DNA of 64,000 nucleotides from Chryseobacterium indologenes (GCA_002439165.1 DJTE01000014.1:29732-93731); one strand, 5' to 3'. Numbered from the stretch's first letter, positions 39,579 to 48,930 are shown. Numbers and translations are program-made. The notes: generated by a model from the letters alone, not told the origin.

Positions 39579-39938
39579 TTATTTTTCTAGGAATACGTGC
39601 AGAGATTTTATTCTTTCTCCTTCAAAAATGGCTACATCCATTCCCAGCTGAGCAACAGAACCTCCTTCCGGACCGGCTCCCCAGATTAATCTTCCCATGT
39701 CAAAATTGATATTGGCATCTTTTTGTATGGTAAAGATAAAATTGGGCGGCATTTGAGAAATTACATGGTCTACCTGTTTATTAATGTCTTCATAACCTTT
39801 GGTGACTTCTCCGAATTCTACTAAAACACAATCTTCTGCATAAAGTTTTTTTATACTTTCAAGACGCTTTTCAGAATCTTTTTCGTTCCACACCTGGGCA
39901 ATATTCTGCTCCATTAACTGTACTAATACTTTGTTCAT
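39579..39938 (-). CDS. SnoaL-like / NTF2-fold protein
   Basis: 119 residues with the NTF2-like pattern: an N-terminal helix (EQNIAQVWNEKDSEKRLESIK), LYAEDCVLVEFGEVTKGYEDIN, and later strands. Members include small-molecule isomerases and unknown binding proteins. It lies 25 nt upstream (in transcription) of the hydrolase gene in the four-gene operon, so a catabolic or detoxification role is likely. The catalytic residues are not obvious. Confidence 0.78.
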   Translation of the reverse strand: MNKVLVQLMEQNIAQVWNEKDSEKRLESIKKLYAEDCVLVEFGEVTKGYEDINKQVDHVISQMPPNFIFTIQKDANINFDMGRLIWGAGPEGGSVAQLGMDVAIFEGERIKSLHVFLEK

Positions 39939-39995
39939 TTTTTTTAAATTATTGATTAACGATTAACTCACTGTAAAAGGTGATCAGATTTTGTT

Positions 39996-40214
39996 TTAAA
40001 CTTTCGGGATGATATAAGAAAGCGCACCTGACGGGCATTTATCAATTTGATTTTTCAACTCATCCATCCCTGCATTTTCCGGGCTGATCCAGGGGTGATT
40101 TTGAACATTATATACTTTTGGTAATAATTTAACACAAATACCTGCATGTTCACATTTTTTAGGTTCCCATACCACTGAAATAGCCTTATTATTAGTGTAA
40201 ACTTTTTTATCCAT
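39996..40214 (-). CDS. Small Fe-S (divergent 4Fe-4S mono-cluster) protein, YjdI-like
   Basis: 72 residues matching the divergent 4Fe-4S family: KKCEHAGICVKLLPKVYN, then PWISPENA, and CPSGALSY at the C-terminus, giving three conserved cysteines. It probably carries electrons. It sits between the flavin enzyme and the SnoaL-like gene in one operon and could serve as its redox partner, although luciferase-like enzymes normally use free reduced flavin. Confidence 0.88.
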   Translation of the reverse strand: MDKKVYTNNKAISVVWEPKKCEHAGICVKLLPKVYNVQNHPWISPENAGMDELKNQIDKCPSGALSYIIPKV

Positions 40215-40269
40215 GATTTTTTATAGTTATGTTTTTAATCTAAATAAGGAGGAAACAGTTTGTCAATAA

Positions 40270-41307
40270 TTAAAGATTAAACCGTCTTTTTTGTATGATC
40301 GGTATTACTTTTTCCCCGATTAATTGAATAGAGTTCATTAATTGCTGGTGTGTAAGTCCGGCATTGTCCATCTGGAAGGTAAAACGATCGATGCCCCCCA
40401 AAGCCTCACTATGACGGAATAATTTTTCAGCAACCTGTTCAGGTCCGCCTACAACCAAAACACCTTCAGGAGCGATTAATTTTTCAAAATGAGCCTTTGT
40501 CACCGGTGGCCAGCCACGTTCGGCACCAGCTTTTGTCCATAATTCCTGATATCCCGGAAAATATTCTTCAACCGCTTTTTCAGAGGTTTCCGAAACGTAT
40601 CCCGGAGAATGCAGGCCAACTTTCAGTTCTTCAGGCTTAAAACCGGCTTTTTTCCCTGCATCACGGTACAGATCAATTAAAGGGCGGAAGTTTTTGGTCT
40701 GTCCGCCAATAACCGCTACCATTAAAGGAAGTCCTAAAGTACCTGCTCTTACAAAAGATTCCGGTGTTCCGCCAACCCCTAACCATACTGGTACTTTCTC
40801 CTGAATGGCTCTGGGATATACAGGTTGATTATTCATCGCTGGTCTGAATCTTCCTTTCCATGTCACAAACTCATTATCACGGATTTTAAGCAAAAGCTCT
40901 AATTTTTCTCTGAACAAAGCATCATAATCCTTCAAATCAAAACCAAAAAGCGGATAAGATTCAATGGCAGAACCCCTGCCAACTGTAATTTCTGCGCGTC
41001 CTTTAGAAATCAAATCCAAAGTAGCAAAGTTTTGATATACCCTTACAGGATCATTGGTACTTAATACCGCCACAGCACTCGTTAACCGGATATTTTTAGT
41101 TTTTGCCGCTGCTGCCGCCAAAATTACCGCCGGTGCCGAATCTAAAAATTCCTTTTTATGATGTTCACCAATTCCGAAGATGTCCAAACCGGCCTGATCT
41201 GCAAGTACTATTCTTTCAATCAGTTCTTCCATTGCCTGTACGCTTCCCAATGTTTTGTTTCCGAATAATGCCGATGCGAAACTATCTATCCCTATTTCCA
41301 TAGTCAT
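40270..41307 (-). CDS. LLM-class (luciferase-like) flavin-dependent oxidoreductase
   Basis: 345 residues with the bacterial luciferase-like TIM barrel: EIGIDSFASALFG at the start, DIFGIGEHH near residue 40, TSAVAVLSTNDPVRVYQNFATLDLIS and GRGSAIESYPLFGFD after. Such enzymes use reduced FMN and oxygen on sulfonates, alkanes, aldehydes or nitro compounds. It is the first gene of the four-gene operon. The ATG at 41307 (MTMEIGID) could be replaced by the one two codons later. Class is sure, substrate unknown. Confidence 0.9.
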   Translation of the reverse strand: MTMEIGIDSFASALFGNKTLGSVQAMEELIERIVLADQAGLDIFGIGEHHKKEFLDSAPAVILAAAAAKTKNIRLTSAVAVLSTNDPVRVYQNFATLDLISKGRAEITVGRGSAIESYPLFGFDLKDYDALFREKLELLLKIRDNEFVTWKGRFRPAMNNQPVYPRAIQEKVPVWLGVGGTPESFVRAGTLGLPLMVAVIGGQTKNFRPLIDLYRDAGKKAGFKPEELKVGLHSPGYVSETSEKAVEEYFPGYQELWTKAGAERGWPPVTKAHFEKLIAPEGVLVVGGPEQVAEKLFRHSEALGGIDRFTFQMDNAGLTHQQLMNSIQLIGEKVIPIIQKRRFNL

Positions 41308-41495
41308 TTTTATTTTTTTTACTAAAAACCCTTTATTGGTTATTGCTTTTCAATTACTAAATTGTTATTGCTTTCTATTTTCTTCATTCTTTAAATTACT
41401 TTCCAAAAGACATAGGTGATCTGTTTTGTATTTAAAAATACCTGACATGATAAAACTTAAAATTTAAAAAAATGAACAGTCTTTTATACCTGATA

Positions 41496-41528
41496 ATAAA
41501 AGAAGGAGAAGCAGGGGTTTACTTCTCC
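41496..41528 (-). terminator. Terminator after the DUF4377 gene
   Basis: On the minus strand GGAGAAG (41528-41522), a 10-nt loop and CTTCTCC (41511-41505) are followed by TTCTTTTATT. It lies just past the DUF4377 stop codon. Confidence 0.65.
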
Positions 41529-41540
41529 TCTTCAGAGGTT

Positions 41541-41888
41541 TTAATAGTTCTGCTTTTTTGTTTTTAAAACCTCTTCCACTAATATGTATTTTAAAGAAGA
41601 TGCGTCAGCAGGAGGGTTGTTTATTTTTTCAACACGAACTTTTAATTCATACTCATAACCGGGTTGATAGTTAAATCCCTCAATGTTGTTATAAAAATAT
41701 TCATAATCACCTGTTTTATTTTCTTTCACCAACATACATTTCATTTTTCTCACACCGGCAGAACAGTCCTTTTGTTCCGAACTTATATAGAGTGTTTTAA
41801 TATCTGTTCCAGAGGTAAGACCGGAACATTGCGTGATAGTAACTCCCAGAGTAACCATTGCAGCTGTTTTTATAAAGTTTTTCATCAT
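41541..41888 (-). CDS. DUF4377 lipoprotein
   Basis: 115 residues with a lipoprotein signal (lipobox TITQC near residue 20). The rest fits DUF4377: CMLVKENKTGDYEYFYNNIEGF, then PGYEYELKVRVEKI, PPADASSLKYILVE. It may end the surface-protein operon, because it lies 64 nt after the preceding gene on the same strand. Function unknown. Confidence 0.82.
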   Translation of the reverse strand: MMKNFIKTAAMVTLGVTITQCSGLTSGTDIKTLYISSEQKDCSAGVRKMKCMLVKENKTGDYEYFYNNIEGFNYQPGYEYELKVRVEKINNPPADASSLKYILVEEVLKTKKQNY

Positions 41889-41952
41889 AACAATGTATTT
41901 AATAATAATTATTTATTGCTTTCTTTAATTAGTTCACTTTTTAAATTTATGA

Positions 41953-42495
41953 TCACTGATACGACCAAAATGTCCATTGTTGCCCATTGAAGGTACACAA
42001 CATCTTATTGGTAGGGTCATACACAATCATCCCCGCAGAAGGATTGATGATATTCAGATGTGGGTTGGTTACTTTTGGAAGCACTATCACTTTAGTCGTA
42101 GATTCTAATACAACCGCACCAGCTGCTGTTGTTGTTTTAGCACCTATAATTGTTTTTTTTGACGCATCATTAGCTGCAGCAGGAACAGGAACTTTTGCTG
42201 GAGCTGGCTTTGTTGCCGCTTTGGTTAAATCTATATAAGTTGATCCATTATAATACTTCATCATATAATTGGAACTTGCATCAAAATAGAGTGTACCTGC
42301 AACTGGTGTTACTAAACTCGCAGCAGCTATCCATGGCACGATTAATCCTTTGTTTTGATTCGAAAATTCTAATAATACATTTGGATTGTTTTGGGTAGGA
42401 CTTGTCTTTATCCCCACCATGGTGTGATCTTGTGCTTGGAGGTTTATTCCCATCCCCAAACTAAGTAAAACGAATAGTATAATCTGTTTTTTCAT
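41953..42495 (-). CDS. Small exported protein with two GMIVYD-type modules (paralogue of the 23461 gene)
   Basis: 180 residues with a Sec signal ending LQAQ. Two modules, GLIVPWIAA...GTLYFD...YYNGSTY and VIVLPKVTN...AGMIVYD...FNGQQW, are joined by an Ala/Pro/Lys-rich linker. The phrase IIGAKTTTAAGAVVLESTTK before the second module parallels the plus-strand gene at 23461, so the two are clearly paralogues. It lies 18 nt after the 520-residue gene and probably shares its transcript. Confidence 0.8.
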   Translation of the reverse strand: MKKQIILFVLLSLGMGINLQAQDHTMVGIKTSPTQNNPNVLLEFSNQNKGLIVPWIAAASLVTPVAGTLYFDASSNYMMKYYNGSTYIDLTKAATKPAPAKVPVPAAANDASKKTIIGAKTTTAAGAVVLESTTKVIVLPKVTNPHLNIINPSAGMIVYDPTNKMLCTFNGQQWTFWSYQ

Positions 42496-42513
42496 TGTAT
42501 CTATTATTTGGGG

Positions 42514-44076
42514 TTATTGACAGGATTGTACTTCAAAGGTTTTCCAGCCTGTATTTGCGCTGTCTACCACATAGATGTTCACTTTGTTGGTCGTAAGATT
42601 GTAAACAATCATTCCTTCAACCAGATTGGCAGCAGGAATTGCAGCAATCTGTACTTGTGTTAACCTATTCAGTACAAAGCCACCTGTCTTAGATTCTACT
42701 ACCATGTCTGCTCCTTTGTAATTATTTTGCCAATTGGCAGTGGAATTACGATTAACTAAAGTAGATATTCCAGCCACAGGATTTACCCCACCTGTTGTAG
42801 TAGTTGCATTTTTGTAACAAGGGGTGCAGGTTTTGTTTACGGTAAAGTTACCTGCTGCTGATGTACAACCATTAACTGTGTCAATATAGTAAAACGTATA
42901 TACCCCTACTGGCAAGCTAAAGTTACCCGATGCATCTGCATTAAATACTGTACCTAAAGCATTGGTGAATTGTACCATAATACCTGCCCCTAAAGTACCT
43001 GTAAACTGGTAATTGGCTGCCGTTCCTGTACAGCCTAAGTTAATACTTGCTGGCAAAGTAGGTGTAAAACTGGTAACTGGAGGGGCTGTATCTGGTGCAT
43101 TACAGAGAAAAGCAATATAATTGGATGCCGACGCCCAACCTGGTGTATTACCCAAATTTTTGACCATCCCAATACCGTTATCAGTAGCCGGATCATTATT
43201 AACGTAATTGCCAAAATTAAAGCCAATCCCCGAACTATATCCGTTCAAATATCTATTTAAGTCAAAATAATATGCAGAATAGTAACTGTCAAAATTAGGA
43301 CCTGTATCGTGTACAAAAGCTTCAAATATTCCTGTTTTCTTTACCATAATCGCTTCCGTAGTTCCTTTTTTTGTATAAAAACCAGGTCCATTATCACCTG
43401 AGCCACTGCTACCATCAGAAAGAAAAGTATCAAAACCTTGTGCTACTCTTACATTTGGTGACCCTGCAGGGATATTTACTTTATAAGTCACCTTTACCCT
43501 GGTTTCAGGATACTTGTATTTGTACTCAATAACTAGTGGATAAGGCTTACCATCAATTGTTAAATTAAAGGTAGCGGTGGTCATTTGAGTATTACCCGTT
43601 AGATCTGTAGGATCAAGCCCCCCAACAAAAGTAATATTTGCTGCACCTACAGCAGTAAAAAGTTGGGCCGCTTGAAAGGGAATAGTACTTGGATCAACAT
43701 ATTGATCAGTTGGATAAAGTGTACCTCCAAATCTGGTACCATTACTGGATCCTTCAACTTGTATTGCTATACCATTGGTTGTCGGAGTATTAGATGTCGG
43801 AGCTGTTGGGTTAAAAGCAACTCCATTAGAATTACTACTGGTAGAGTATATCTGATATTTTCCTTTGTATCTAATCTGGATATTTCCAGTCATAGTAAGG
43901 GTTACTTCCAGACCATTGGTAGCATTTGTCCCTCCACCAGTATTCATCCTGTAAGCAATAGGTCGACCAGCCCAAGTCCCGGAACCATTTATTGGTGTAA
44001 GCGCACCTATTTGTCCATAAACCATAGTACCTACCACGAAGAGTAGTACAAGGCTTAGTATATTTTTTTTAATCAT
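42514..44076 (-). CDS. Large exported surface protein with C-terminal module
   Basis: 520 residues with a Sec signal (ending GTMVYGQ). The N-terminal ~290 residues are Gly/Thr/Asn-rich strands with many aromatic turns and no family that I recognise. Residues about 340-430 look like Ig/PKD-type domains with NLGCTGTAANYQF and a VNKTCTPCYKN cysteine cluster. The C-terminal ~60 residues carry the shared module (GFVLNRLTQVQ...EGMIVYN...GWKTFE). It is in the minus-strand row of surface genes. Role unknown; adhesion or display is plausible. Confidence 0.75.
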   Translation of the reverse strand: MIKKNILSLVLLFVVGTMVYGQIGALTPINGSGTWAGRPIAYRMNTGGGTNATNGLEVTLTMTGNIQIRYKGKYQIYSTSSNSNGVAFNPTAPTSNTPTTNGIAIQVEGSSNGTRFGGTLYPTDQYVDPSTIPFQAAQLFTAVGAANITFVGGLDPTDLTGNTQMTTATFNLTIDGKPYPLVIEYKYKYPETRVKVTYKVNIPAGSPNVRVAQGFDTFLSDGSSGSGDNGPGFYTKKGTTEAIMVKKTGIFEAFVHDTGPNFDSYYSAYYFDLNRYLNGYSSGIGFNFGNYVNNDPATDNGIGMVKNLGNTPGWASASNYIAFLCNAPDTAPPVTSFTPTLPASINLGCTGTAANYQFTGTLGAGIMVQFTNALGTVFNADASGNFSLPVGVYTFYYIDTVNGCTSAAGNFTVNKTCTPCYKNATTTTGGVNPVAGISTLVNRNSTANWQNNYKGADMVVESKTGGFVLNRLTQVQIAAIPAANLVEGMIVYNLTTNKVNIYVVDSANTGWKTFEVQSCQ

Positions 44077-44126
44077 ATCAAATTGTTTTAAAAGTTAAAC
44101 GTTTTAGTTTTTAACGAGGTAGTATA

Positions 44127-45668
44127 TCACTTCGTTAATTTTTCCAATTTATCTTCTAAAGCCTTGATACGATCGTTTTGTTTCTCTATTTCTTTCTTTT
44201 GTGTGTCAATCGTTTCTTTTTGTTCGATCACGTGTAGGTACAATTCTTCTAACTTCTCTAATTGTTGCATAGACAAAGTGGTTAAATCTACCTTGTAACC
44301 GTTTGCTGTTTTAGTAATTTCATCAATAGGTGTTACCCCAGGTAAGTGATGGTTTTTCGCTACAAAATCTTTTACTACGCTTAGTGGTGTAAAGTTATAT
44401 TTCGCATTGATGGTTGAGTTACCTGTAAAATATTTTTCAAATACATAATCGGCATAGTTGGAAGATGAGGTAATAACATTTCCTGTGGTTTCAATATTTC
44501 CTTTTACAAATAATGAAGAAGCTGAAACAGCGTCTCCAGCTCCGGTTCCAATAGCAACTTTTCCTGTGTGGTAAACATTATCGGTAAGGGTACTTGCAGC
44601 AATAGTTGTTGCTTGTACATTCCAGATAGAAGAAGCTCCAGAGGCTGGTGTTGCCCATTTTGTTTTTACCACCTTAGCGCTTGTTCCTCCACCGGATTCG
44701 GTATCATACATCAGTACCTGGCCGGCTGTGGGCATCACTTTAGGTAAAGCATAAGTGTCGGTCACCAGTCCTGAATTGGATGTTGTTGAAATACCATTCG
44801 TGCCATCATACTGTAAGTCGTTAGATATGGCTCTCATTGTTCCTATTTTAACACCATCGTCATCCAGTCCTAAATAAGTGTTTTTTCCTGCGGCAGCGGA
44901 AGTATAAGAGTAGGCATATAAATCTACCCAGCCTAATCCTGAAGCCTTCTGAGCACTACTGGAAAACATACTAATTTTACCTCCTGCTTTATGGGTGTCA
45001 TTTCCCGAGAATATTTCTGCAACCGGAGCACTATCAGTATTATAATAGTTCAACATATTATAGGTGCGGGATTTGGCCTGGCTTTCACCATTGTTACTGT
45101 TTGCGGGTTTTTCATAAATAGAATTGTAATATGAACTATCATTCATATTTAAAATACCTGCTCTTGTACCTGCAAAATTTTGTGCATCCAGCATTGTACT
45201 TCCTTTTACGTATAGCTTTTCTGTACGTGCAGGATCCGTAGCTAAGCTTCCTAAAGCTACATTACCGTTTTGATAAATATTTTGTCCATTTGCTGTTGCT
45301 GCAGTATTGCTGCCTTGTATATTCCACGGTTCAGTTGGAACAACAGGAGTACCGCCAATCGCCTGCCAGACGGTACCGTCAAAATAGTAATATCCGGCAC
45401 CGGTAACTTTAGCCGTAGCGGCATTAGTGGTTCCGGAAGCATCCGTCACATAAACAATAGCTCCCTGTTGGTTAGAACTATAGATAGTCTTTGCAATTAT
45501 TTGTGCTCTGGTTAAACGGGGAGCAATAAAACCATCGGGTACAGTCTGTTCTCCCGGTTTTCCAACAACATCTAATGTGGCTGCCGGAGTAGATGTATTT
45601 ACACCTACCTGGGCGTGTATTTTCATGCTTGTGGCAATAATAATAACGGGTAATAATAATTTTTTCAT
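44127..45668 (-). CDS. Sec-exported fibre-like protein
   Basis: 513 residues with a Sec signal (MKKLLLPVIIIATSMKIHAQ) followed by VGVNTSTPAATLDV, the same unit as in the fibre genes at 18.8-22 kb. An N-terminal module (GFIAPRLTRAQ...QGAIVYVTDA...YYYFDGTVW) matches the 547-residue gene. The C-terminal part has a YADYVFEKYF / HHLPGVTPIDEI block and a coiled coil, the exported counterpart of HLPEIPS in the non-Sec fibres. It probably forms a trimeric surface stalk. Confidence 0.8.
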   Translation of the reverse strand: MKKLLLPVIIIATSMKIHAQVGVNTSTPAATLDVVGKPGEQTVPDGFIAPRLTRAQIIAKTIYSSNQQGAIVYVTDASGTTNAATAKVTGAGYYYFDGTVWQAIGGTPVVPTEPWNIQGSNTAATANGQNIYQNGNVALGSLATDPARTEKLYVKGSTMLDAQNFAGTRAGILNMNDSSYYNSIYEKPANSNNGESQAKSRTYNMLNYYNTDSAPVAEIFSGNDTHKAGGKISMFSSSAQKASGLGWVDLYAYSYTSAAAGKNTYLGLDDDGVKIGTMRAISNDLQYDGTNGISTTSNSGLVTDTYALPKVMPTAGQVLMYDTESGGGTSAKVVKTKWATPASGASSIWNVQATTIAASTLTDNVYHTGKVAIGTGAGDAVSASSLFVKGNIETTGNVITSSSNYADYVFEKYFTGNSTINAKYNFTPLSVVKDFVAKNHHLPGVTPIDEITKTANGYKVDLTTLSMQQLEKLEELYLHVIEQKETIDTQKKEIEKQNDRIKALEDKLEKLTK

Positions 45669-45743
45669 GAAGTTTTTCTTTTATATTGTGAATTAAATAA
45701 TTTGTTTTTTCTGGTTCAGAACTGAAATACTCATGATGCAGAT

Positions 45744-47003
45744 TTAATAGCCTCCACCGGCACGCTGTCTCAGGTCCGGATTTATATAGCTTTTTCCAAG
45801 TACTTTGATGGTAACGGTGGCTTCTCTGAAAGAACCGTTGGTAAATGTAATGCGGTATTTAAACGTATCTGTACCTGCAAAGCCAGGTCTCGATTTGTAA
45901 ATCAGCTTATCGTTTCCACTTACTTTTACTGTACCGTTAGCAGGATTATTGGGTACACTTAAAGTATACCCGGCAATTAATGTCGGATTATAAACATCAT
46001 TAATCAATGGAAAATGAGGAAAATCAATATTGGATTCTGTCATATAATTATCATCTTCCAGCTGCACAATAGGGACAGACTCTTCATCAAAAGCTAAAAA
46101 AGCCACATCAGAAGTTCCTCCAAAAATGTAGCGCATTTTTCTGATCTGTCCTACGTTGGCAGACGTGATTCCGAACTCACTGAAATTGAATGCCAGTAAA
46201 CGGATCTGCCTGGTTCCGGATGTAGCCGGTGCGGGCGTACCTGTTTCGTAAACTCCCGAGAAATCCGGCTGATATAAGTCAAAACGAAAGGTTGCTAAAT
46301 GGGGAACTTTTGTACTATTGCTCGTATCAATTGAAGTAGACGACAAAACTGTACCTGATGCATTTAAAAATTCAATCCTGTCTAATCCTGAAGCTGAAGG
46401 TGTGGCAATCTGTGAGACAATAAAATCAGGCACACCGTCATTTAATTTGGAAATAATCATAGGAATATCTAAAATAGCTTCTATCATGCCGCCTGCAGAA
46501 ATATTGGCAATTCCTGTTGACAGATCCAGCCCCTTTTTACCATCTTCCAGCATATCCTTAATTCTGGCTGGAGATGAAATATTATATCCATTAAGGTTAG
46601 GATATCTTGCAGGCAAAGCAGGAGGTCCTGATGCAGCGGGGGAAATAACAGCCACACTGGCGTTGTTATCCGCAAGCGAACCCACCAGTACAAGATTTAC
46701 CGCAGGATTGGTTCCGGTACCTTTAACCAATGCATAATCTATTAAGGGAAGTGCTCTGAATTTCTTGGCTGTAAAAGTAGTCCCGGATAATAAATTATCA
46801 TTTACTCCGGTTGAATATAATATGTTATTGTATCTGAAACCCACTAAATTTACCGTCATATCAGGTATTGTAGTGCTTACGGAGGGATCTCCGGAACTGA
46901 ATAATGCTCCGTTGTACTCTCCGCGCAATCCTGTTACGGGTAATAACTGGGACTTGGCAAGAACACCTATCAATAAAAATGAAAAATATCTTAATTTTAT
47001 CAT
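45744..47003 (-). CDS. Exported protein with C-terminal Ig-like domain
   Basis: 419 residues with a signal peptide ending AKSQ. The body is beta-rich without a recognised family. Near the C-terminus (about 350-405) the segment NDKLIYKSRPGFAGTDTF..ATVTIKV fits an Ig-like / cadherin-like repeat, and the end reads RQRAGGGY. No sorting signal of the type IX system was clearly visible. It sits in the surface-gene row with gaps of 46 and 75 nt. Confidence 0.72.
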   Translation of the reverse strand: MIKLRYFSFLLIGVLAKSQLLPVTGLRGEYNGALFSSGDPSVSTTIPDMTVNLVGFRYNNILYSTGVNDNLLSGTTFTAKKFRALPLIDYALVKGTGTNPAVNLVLVGSLADNNASVAVISPAASGPPALPARYPNLNGYNISSPARIKDMLEDGKKGLDLSTGIANISAGGMIEAILDIPMIISKLNDGVPDFIVSQIATPSASGLDRIEFLNASGTVLSSTSIDTSNSTKVPHLATFRFDLYQPDFSGVYETGTPAPATSGTRQIRLLAFNFSEFGITSANVGQIRKMRYIFGGTSDVAFLAFDEESVPIVQLEDDNYMTESNIDFPHFPLINDVYNPTLIAGYTLSVPNNPANGTVKVSGNDKLIYKSRPGFAGTDTFKYRITFTNGSFREATVTIKVLGKSYINPDLRQRAGGGY

Positions 47004-47049
47004 GTTGTCAGATTAAAAAATAGAAAATGTCTTTTTTATTACGGTTCAC

Positions 47050-48693
47050 TTAGTTTTTTACCTCAAATACAATATTCATATATGTTTTGCTTGTAACATT
47101 AGCATTGGACAGAATTGCATAGGATAAAATCCCTGATGTAGAAATGCTTACATTCGTGAACACGGCGGGATCATAATAGGTAACATGATAGATCAGTTCG
47201 TCCGGACTTAGAATAGGTATTCCATTGTTGGCTTCAGAGCTTACAGAGGTTGCTGAGGTTGCGGAAGCATTCATTTGGCTTTGATAATTGGCATATAAAT
47301 TAATAGTCTGTATTCCCGTTAAAAAAACACCGCCTGCATTATAGAGTGGAATATCTACCGGAGGAGAATAGAAAAATTTCGGCATCACCGATTTTGCTGT
47401 TTTAATATTATTGGGATCTGCTGTGGCATCGCTGGTTTTTGTGACCAATACTCTGGTATCGTATTTTTTCGCAGTTACAGGCCCTGTGGTAATCTCGGTT
47501 GTTTTTAAATTGGCAATTTTAACAGGATCTTTGGTGGTATCCCCAACAACCGTTAAGGGATTTGTAGGGGCAACTGTACCAATACCTATATTATCCTGTG
47601 GTGTTGAAGCAGAGGGAAAACCGGGTACACGCCCTAAAACAACAGAGTTAGAAGCACCGACCTGAGAACCTGCCCCAATGGCCGTAGCATAAGTAACTCC
47701 TGTTGTTACATTGGATGCCAGTGTAGAAGAATTTCCAAGGAAAGTAGAATAGCTGTGAATAGAAGTTAATGAAGTATTGGAAAGACTTTGCAGGGTATTG
47801 GCCCCTAAAGCTACGATGTTTTGAAGCGTCACATTAGAAGCAGCCTGATTATCGTTAGCAGCCCCGGAACCAATGAACGTATTCCCAAGATGGTTGTGAT
47901 CACCCGATGGCGTTTTCTGTGCGGCATTAGCTCCTATGATGGTATTGTCGGTGGCTTGCAGAAATCCGGCTCCTGCATTGGCTCCTAAAGCGGTATTATT
48001 GTCACCAAAAGCTTTATTTAAAGCAAAAGCTCCAACGGCTGTACTGTTATTGGCTCTCTGCTGTACTAAGGACTCATGGCCCACTGCTGTGTTTCCGTTT
48101 GTTGTTGTAAGACTGAATAAGGTATATGTTCCGATCCCTAAATTCTGATCCCCCGTTGTAAGATTGGCCAATGAATTATAACCCATTGCTATCGCAGCAT
48201 TAGCTGAGGTTATTTTATTAAGGGTATTATATCCCATACCAAGATTAAAAGATCCTGTTCCGGCAGAAGTTCCGTTTCCGTTGATTCCGGCATCCATAGT
48301 AAGATGATTGGAAGCACCAACCATCCTTAAGTCTATTTTTCCGGATGGTATGCCGATCCAGACATTTCCGTCAAAATAATAATAACCGGGGGTATCAATA
48401 TTGGCTACCTCTGATAAGCTCGGTGGGTTTCCGGAAGGTGGAGCTGCATCCGTAACAAATACTATGGCACCTTTCTGAGGGGTGTCGTAGGCAGTTGCTG
48501 ATTTTGCAGCCAGTTCAGATTTAGTAAGCCGGGGAGATATAAAGCCATCAGCAGCAGCAGCGTCATTCACTGTTCCGGATCTTTTCTCTTTTATATCCAG
48601 TGTAGCAGCTGGTGTGTCAGTATTAACACCTACTTGAGCATTAGAGAAGGAAACAATAAAAATAAAGGCGATGGAATATAAATTTTTTATCAT
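47050..48693 (-). CDS. Exported YadA-like beta-roll (trimeric adhesin head-type) protein
   Basis: 547 residues with a Sec signal (ending SFSNAQ) and VGVNTDTPAATLDI. An N-terminal module (GFISPRLTKSELAAK...KGAIVFVTDA...YYYFDGNVW) is shared with the 513-residue gene. Residues about 140-330 hold repeated units such as NTAVGHESL, STAVGAFAL, NTALGANAG and NTIIGANAA, the left-handed beta-roll pattern of YadA-type adhesin heads. The C-terminus has no YadA anchor, so it is not a classical autotransporter. It is the first gene of the minus-strand surface operon. Adhesion is inferred. Confidence 0.82.
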   Translation of the reverse strand: MIKNLYSIAFIFIVSFSNAQVGVNTDTPAATLDIKEKRSGTVNDAAAADGFISPRLTKSELAAKSATAYDTPQKGAIVFVTDAAPPSGNPPSLSEVANIDTPGYYYFDGNVWIGIPSGKIDLRMVGASNHLTMDAGINGNGTSAGTGSFNLGMGYNTLNKITSANAAIAMGYNSLANLTTGDQNLGIGTYTLFSLTTTNGNTAVGHESLVQQRANNSTAVGAFALNKAFGDNNTALGANAGAGFLQATDNTIIGANAAQKTPSGDHNHLGNTFIGSGAANDNQAASNVTLQNIVALGANTLQSLSNTSLTSIHSYSTFLGNSSTLASNVTTGVTYATAIGAGSQVGASNSVVLGRVPGFPSASTPQDNIGIGTVAPTNPLTVVGDTTKDPVKIANLKTTEITTGPVTAKKYDTRVLVTKTSDATADPNNIKTAKSVMPKFFYSPPVDIPLYNAGGVFLTGIQTINLYANYQSQMNASATSATSVSSEANNGIPILSPDELIYHVTYYDPAVFTNVSISTSGILSYAILSNANVTSKTYMNIVFEVKN

Positions 48694-48825
48694 AAGTTTG
48701 GTTATTTTGATAATAGTATCGGGTTTATACAGGTATTTAGTTTTTGAATATGTTTTTATGCTTTATACTGTTTTATCATATATAGATCTTACCACATATG
48801 TTGCAGTTCGAATAAACAGGTCAGA

Positions 48826-48930
48826 CTAAATAAAATTTATTTCTGATTGTTTTTTCGGTCTAAAGTCAACCTGCGTTTCAGGCAGTGTAATAATTAAAAG
48901 AAATGCTATCGTGAATAAAATAGGTCTCAT
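48826..48930 (-). CDS. Possible small exported peptide
   Basis: A 34-residue frame with an N-terminal hydrophobic stretch (MRPILFTIAFLLIITLP) in the 320-nt spacer between the beta-roll gene and the HTH pair. It resembles a small secreted or membrane peptide. There is no other coding evidence in this spacer, and a chance frame is quite possible. Confidence 0.3.
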   Translation of the reverse strand: MRPILFTIAFLLIITLPETQVDFRPKKQSEINFI

